From: Candidatus Hydrogenedentota bacterium
Lineage (GTDB): Bacteria > Hydrogenedentota > Hydrogenedentia > Hydrogenedentales > SLHB01
Assembly: GCA_013349485.1 (NCBI GenBank)
Contig: DUZM01000158.1
Span: forward strand, 1-9,352
Length of the DNA: 9,352 nt
Reading direction: 5' to 3'
Shown: piece after piece, positions 6,581 through 9,352 of the stretch
Layout of the letters: each line of letters starts with the position of its first letter
Numbering within the stretch: the stretch's first letter is position 1
The notes under the pieces: model-generated
The model's input: the letters and a program-made list of their open reading frames with translations, nothing else
Told to the model about the DNA's origin: nothing
Database searches by the model: none
Position numbers and translations under genes: made by a program

Positions 6581-8013
6581 TGGAAGCTCCGCAACGGATC
6601 ACCAGACTCTGCGAATCGTGGTGGGAAAAGCTCGCGAACTCGACAAAGGCCGAGCAAAACCGGTATGCCGAAGAGTTCCTCTCGCTCCTGGGCTGGGCGG
6701 ATCCCGTCTCCTTAGCGCCGAAGGAGGCGTGGGCGGAACTGGCCGGGGCGGCGTACCTTTTGCGCGGCGGCTCGACGTCCGTGATCGCATACTTCGTGAT
6801 GCCCGGCGTGCTCGATCCGCCCGCCTCGATAGGCGAGCGTGGGCTGGACCACTGCCAAGCCACACGCACCCTCACAAATGCCGCCGGGACGCTCCATATC
6901 GAGTACGCATTCATAACCGACCTCCAACGTTCCTATCTATACGACGTGCCGGCCGACGAGCTTATCCTCCATGCCGATACGCCAACCGATCTCAGCGAGC
7001 AATTCGGAGACGGCCTATCCAAACCCGGCATCGAGAGAGGCTCTCTCATGGAGATCCGACGCAAACCCAGAAGCTATGTCGCCAGAGAGCTTCGGGAATG
7101 GCGCCACCGGTGGTGTGGGACTTTGGCCATTCAGTCCCAACAGTCCGAGGCCGCCGCCGCCCTTGTCGTGGACAGACTGATCGTCCTGCGCTATCTCTTT
7201 ATACACAACGTGTTGAAACGGAGCGGGCGCCGCGCCGAGCGGCGTTTCAACGAACTCATCGACCATGCTTTCAGCCCAAGCCCGCGGGGCTGCGGCAAGG
7301 CCTTGGCCTCCCTGTTTCACGATACCTGGTTGGACTGGCGTCCCGCCCTTTTCGCCCCGGCGCCCGAAGTCAACCAAATAATTGAACTCGACGTATTGGC
7401 CGCGCCGATGCTGCGCGAGTTCGCGCTGCTATCCGACGGCAAATTCAACATCGCCACCGTCCTCGAGAGCTTCAACTACGGCGAACCGGCCGAGAAAGCT
7501 CGGGTGCGAATCATCCCCGACGCCAACGAAGAGCGGGAAACCTATCTCGCTAAGCAGACTGTAGAAACCGTTGATGCCGTCCGTCTGGAGGTGGACATCA
7601 TGGATGAGGGGTATCGTGCCGTGCTGCACTGGCTGGACAAACTCTCGGCACTCTACGACCGCCTGGAAATCGAGTACGAGTCGGCCTCGTATCGGGCCCG
7701 GGCCATCCCGGACGACATAGATCTGTTTGCATGGTCGGAGCTGGACGCAAGCCGGCCCAGGGCGTTCGCGGACAAGTTGCAGCATCTGTTCGAGCGTAGT
7801 TTCGTGGTCTACTACGCCTCGCCGCGTCAATACCGGACGGCGCGATTGCTGCTCTATCTGCACCTCATCACCCGGTTCAGCAGAACAAAGCAACGCCTTG
7901 CCGAGTTTCCCCCTATCGAGAAGGCGCTAAGACCTCGCCCGAAAGTGCTCGATGCCGACCGGAAAGAGATCTTTCGGGGGCGGCCCGAAGACGAAAACTG
8001 GGAAGTGACCTAG
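6580..8013 (+). CDS. Uncharacterised protein, faintly like the N-terminal and connector regions of type IIG restriction enzymes
   Basis: The protein has 477 residues. Its ATG overlaps the preceding TAA (TAATG), and AAGGAAAGGG about 10 bases upstream serves as ribosome site. I cannot name a family with certainty. Parts recall type IIG/Eco57I-like restriction enzymes outside the methylase: NRYAEEFLSLLGWADP (27-42) like their opening helix; HIEYAFITDLQRSYLYDVP (106-124) like the strand pair after the nuclease; AAALVVDRLIVLRYLFIHNVL (192-212) like the helical connector; and SDGKFNIATVLESFNYG (285-301). The region expected to carry the nuclease (about 60-80) shows no Asp...Glu-x-Lys. No methyltransferase motif (Gly-rich SAM loop or NPPY) is present. 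The rest (about 380-450) is helical, with Arg/Tyr-rich stretches. There is no signal peptide or membrane segment. Coupling to a DNA-binding regulator suggests a two-gene module of unknown purpose, perhaps defence-derived. Confidence 0.7.
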   Translation: MEAPQRITRLCESWWEKLANSTKAEQNRYAEEFLSLLGWADPVSLAPKEAWAELAGAAYLLRGGSTSVIAYFVMPGVLDPPASIGERGLDHCQATRTLTNAAGTLHIEYAFITDLQRSYLYDVPADELILHADTPTDLSEQFGDGLSKPGIERGSLMEIRRKPRSYVARELREWRHRWCGTLAIQSQQSEAAAALVVDRLIVLRYLFIHNVLKRSGRRAERRFNELIDHAFSPSPRGCGKALASLFHDTWLDWRPALFAPAPEVNQIIELDVLAAPMLREFALLSDGKFNIATVLESFNYGEPAEKARVRIIPDANEERETYLAKQTVETVDAVRLEVDIMDEGYRAVLHWLDKLSALYDRLEIEYESASYRARAIPDDIDLFAWSELDASRPRAFADKLQHLFERSFVVYYASPRQYRTARLLLYLHLITRFSRTKQRLAEFPPIEKALRPRPKVLDADRKEIFRGRPEDENWEVT

Positions 8014-8027
8014 GCTACACCGCCACG

Positions 8028-8042
8028 CGCCGACGAGCGGCG
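8028..8042 (+). terminator. Weak hairpin after the regulator pair
   Basis: CGCCG, 5-base loop, CGGCG starts 14 bases after the stop at 8011-8013 and is followed by TTGTGTT. The stem is short and the T-tract is interrupted, so at best it is a leaky terminator. Read-through into the next gene (start at 8079) is possible. Confidence 0.25.
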
Positions 8043-8078
8043 TTGTGTTCCGGCAGCGAGACGGAAAGGCGGACGGTC

Positions 8079-9352
8079 GTGACGGGAGGCCCTCACAGCA
8101 CCGCGCGCTCCGCGGCCGCGCGCGTCCTGCTATTCGCCGCATGCTGCGCAGGTGTGGCGGGCGGCGCAGCGCTTTGGGCCTACGCGACGCGGGGCAAGAC
8201 TTCCTCGGCAACGGAGATGTCGCGGGGGGCGCGTCGAGAGCTACCCATTCCACAGGTAGCGCCGTACCTGGATGCCGCGCCGTCTCCTGTCGACGGACAA
8301 GGCGCAGCCACCTTGGTCCCCGCCAAACCCGTCCCGGTGCGATCGGGCGGCAACTTCGAGATGGTCTTCACCGTCGGCGAGGCGGGGGTGAGACCCGGCG
8401 GTTTTGTCTTGCTTCAGATCCCTCCCTGGTGGGGGTGGACCCAACCGCAGACCCGCCGCCCCGACGGGCCCGGATACGTCGAAGTCACCACTTCCTTCCA
8501 TGACCCGGCACTTCAAACCCGCACCCTGCCGTTCCATCGAGTTATCGTCTATTCCCATGAACGCGGCTTTAGACCCGGTGAGACGATCACGTTCCGTTAC
8601 TGCAATGCGCAAGCGGATAGGTTCGCGGAAACCGAGGAACTCTTTCAGATCTTCGTGGACGCCGACGGCGACGGCCACGCCGCATGCATCAAACAATGTC
8701 CCACTCTTGCCATCACCGCAGGGCCGGCCAGGAAGCTCTGCGTAAACGCCCCATCTCAAGTCCAGCCGCGAACACCCATCGCGATCACGGCGGCGCCGGT
8801 CGATGCCGTCGGCAACTGGAGCGCCTTTCCCCAGGGAACGTACACAATAGAAATAAAGAGCATTCGCGACGGCAACCTAACCACGGAAACATCCCTCGAA
8901 GTCTCGGAACACCAGAAAACGCTGACATTTGACTGTGTCGTCAATGAAGAAGGGGCGCATTTTTTTCACGTTCAAGGGCCTTCAGGCCTCGAGGGGTACA
9001 GCAATGTCTGTCTCAGCCAGGAGGGAACGCCCGGCCTCAAGTTATACTTCGGGGACATCCACGGCCACTCGAGGATGTCCGACGGCACAGGGACCCCCGA
9101 AGACTACTATCGATACGCACGCCGGGTGTCCGGCCTGGACATTGCCGCCCTGACGGACCACGTAGATTACGGGACGCTGCCAATCAAGGGAGAATATTGG
9201 GAACGCATCAAGGCCGCGGCCAATGACGCCAACGAGCCCGGCCGGTTTGTCACTTTTCTGGGCTACGAATGGACCAGTTGGACCTACGGCCACCGCAACG
9301 TCTATTTCCGAGACAATTCCGGCCCCGTGTTCCGCTCCATTGACCCGGAGAG
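8079..9352 (+). CDS. Exported PHP-type metallohydrolase, DUF3604/CehA-like (partial, C-terminus outside window)
   Basis: A stop-free frame runs to the right edge (424 codons seen). The GTG at 8079 has GGAAAGG 9 bases upstream. Residues about 14-34 (ARVLLFAACCAGVAGGAALW) are a signal peptide or membrane anchor after a short N-terminus with Arg, so the protein is exported. Residues about 60-315 are beta-rich, probably two sandwich domains (GFVLLQIPPWWGW, RGFRPGETITFRY, DADGDG, then ITAAPVDAVGNW). From 325 comes the PHP fold: GDIHGHSRMSDGTG gives H328 and H330 plus D335; ALTDH gives H361; LGYEWTSW gives E397; and GHRNVYF gives H405, all positions that bind metal in PHP hydrolases. Such enzymes cleave phosphoester or related bonds outside the cytoplasm. 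CehA/McbA members hydrolyse carbaryl, but the substrate here is unknown. It lies 65 bases after the restriction-like gene, and shared transcription is unproven. Confidence 0.85.
   Translation, partial: MTGGPHSTARSAAARVLLFAACCAGVAGGAALWAYATRGKTSSATEMSRGARRELPIPQVAPYLDAAPSPVDGQGAATLVPAKPVPVRSGGNFEMVFTVGEAGVRPGGFVLLQIPPWWGWTQPQTRRPDGPGYVEVTTSFHDPALQTRTLPFHRVIVYSHERGFRPGETITFRYCNAQADRFAETEELFQIFVDADGDGHAACIKQCPTLAITAGPARKLCVNAPSQVQPRTPIAITAAPVDAVGNWSAFPQGTYTIEIKSIRDGNLTTETSLEVSEHQKTLTFDCVVNEEGAHFFHVQGPSGLEGYSNVCLSQEGTPGLKLYFGDIHGHSRMSDGTGTPEDYYRYARRVSGLDIAALTDHVDYGTLPIKGEYWERIKAAANDANEPGRFVTFLGYEWTSWTYGHRNVYFRDNSGPVFRSIDPE

Noticed and set aside
6534..7385. 283-codon open frame on the plus strand
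   Set aside because: It overlaps two convincing genes in another frame and its product is an Arg/Pro-rich low-information sequence typical of shifted reading of GC-rich coding DNA.
1..9352. CRISPR array, insertion sequence, integrase or attachment site
   Set aside because: No regularly spaced repeats, transposase-like product, terminal inverted repeats or integrase motifs could be found by eye on either strand.

Overview
The window is high-GC bacterial DNA with typical bacterial gene layout: overlapping stops and starts, Shine-Dalgarno sites and sigma70-like promoters. The gene mix is an exported multidomain glycoside-hydrolase-like protein with CBM9-type and discoidin-like parts, an exported PHP/DUF3604-type metallohydrolase, ankyrin repeats and a polymer-like beta-helix protein. 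This suggests a large-genome environmental bacterium of the Planctomycetota/Verrucomicrobiota/Hydrogenedentota kind. That assignment is inference from gene content only. No rRNA, tRNA, IS element, integrase or CRISPR array is visible.

Layout, left to right. (1) 1-2587, minus strand: an unbroken reading frame leaving the left edge, encoding a secreted GH20-superfamily-like protein with a C-terminal discoidin-like part and the start of a CBM9-like part. (2) 2588-2961: a divergent intergenic region with weak promoter candidates for both sides, small dyads and a 13-codon leader ORF. (3) 2962-4974, plus strand: a 670-residue protein with a FapA/DUF342-like beta-helix centre and a long coiled coil. 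(4) 5023-5568, minus strand, convergent with it: a 181-residue ankyrin-repeat protein. (5) 5569-5965: a regulatory region with an excellent sigma70 promoter and an inverted repeat over its -10/+1. (6) 5966-6580 and 6580-8013, plus strand: a tightly coupled pair (TAATG overlap). The first is a winged-helix regulator with a C-terminus that looks like a decayed nucleotidyltransferase. The second is a 477-residue protein faintly like the non-methyltransferase part of type IIG restriction enzymes. (7) 8079-9352, plus strand: an exported PHP/DUF3604-type protein running off the right edge.

The most system-like part is 5862-8013. One strong promoter drives a regulator whose likely operator lies in that promoter, and the regulator is translationally coupled to an orphan restriction-enzyme-like protein with no methyltransferase motif. 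I read it as a self-regulated two-gene module of unknown function, possibly defence-derived. The rest looks like secreted carbohydrate/organophosphate catabolism and structural or interaction proteins with no obvious link to that pair.
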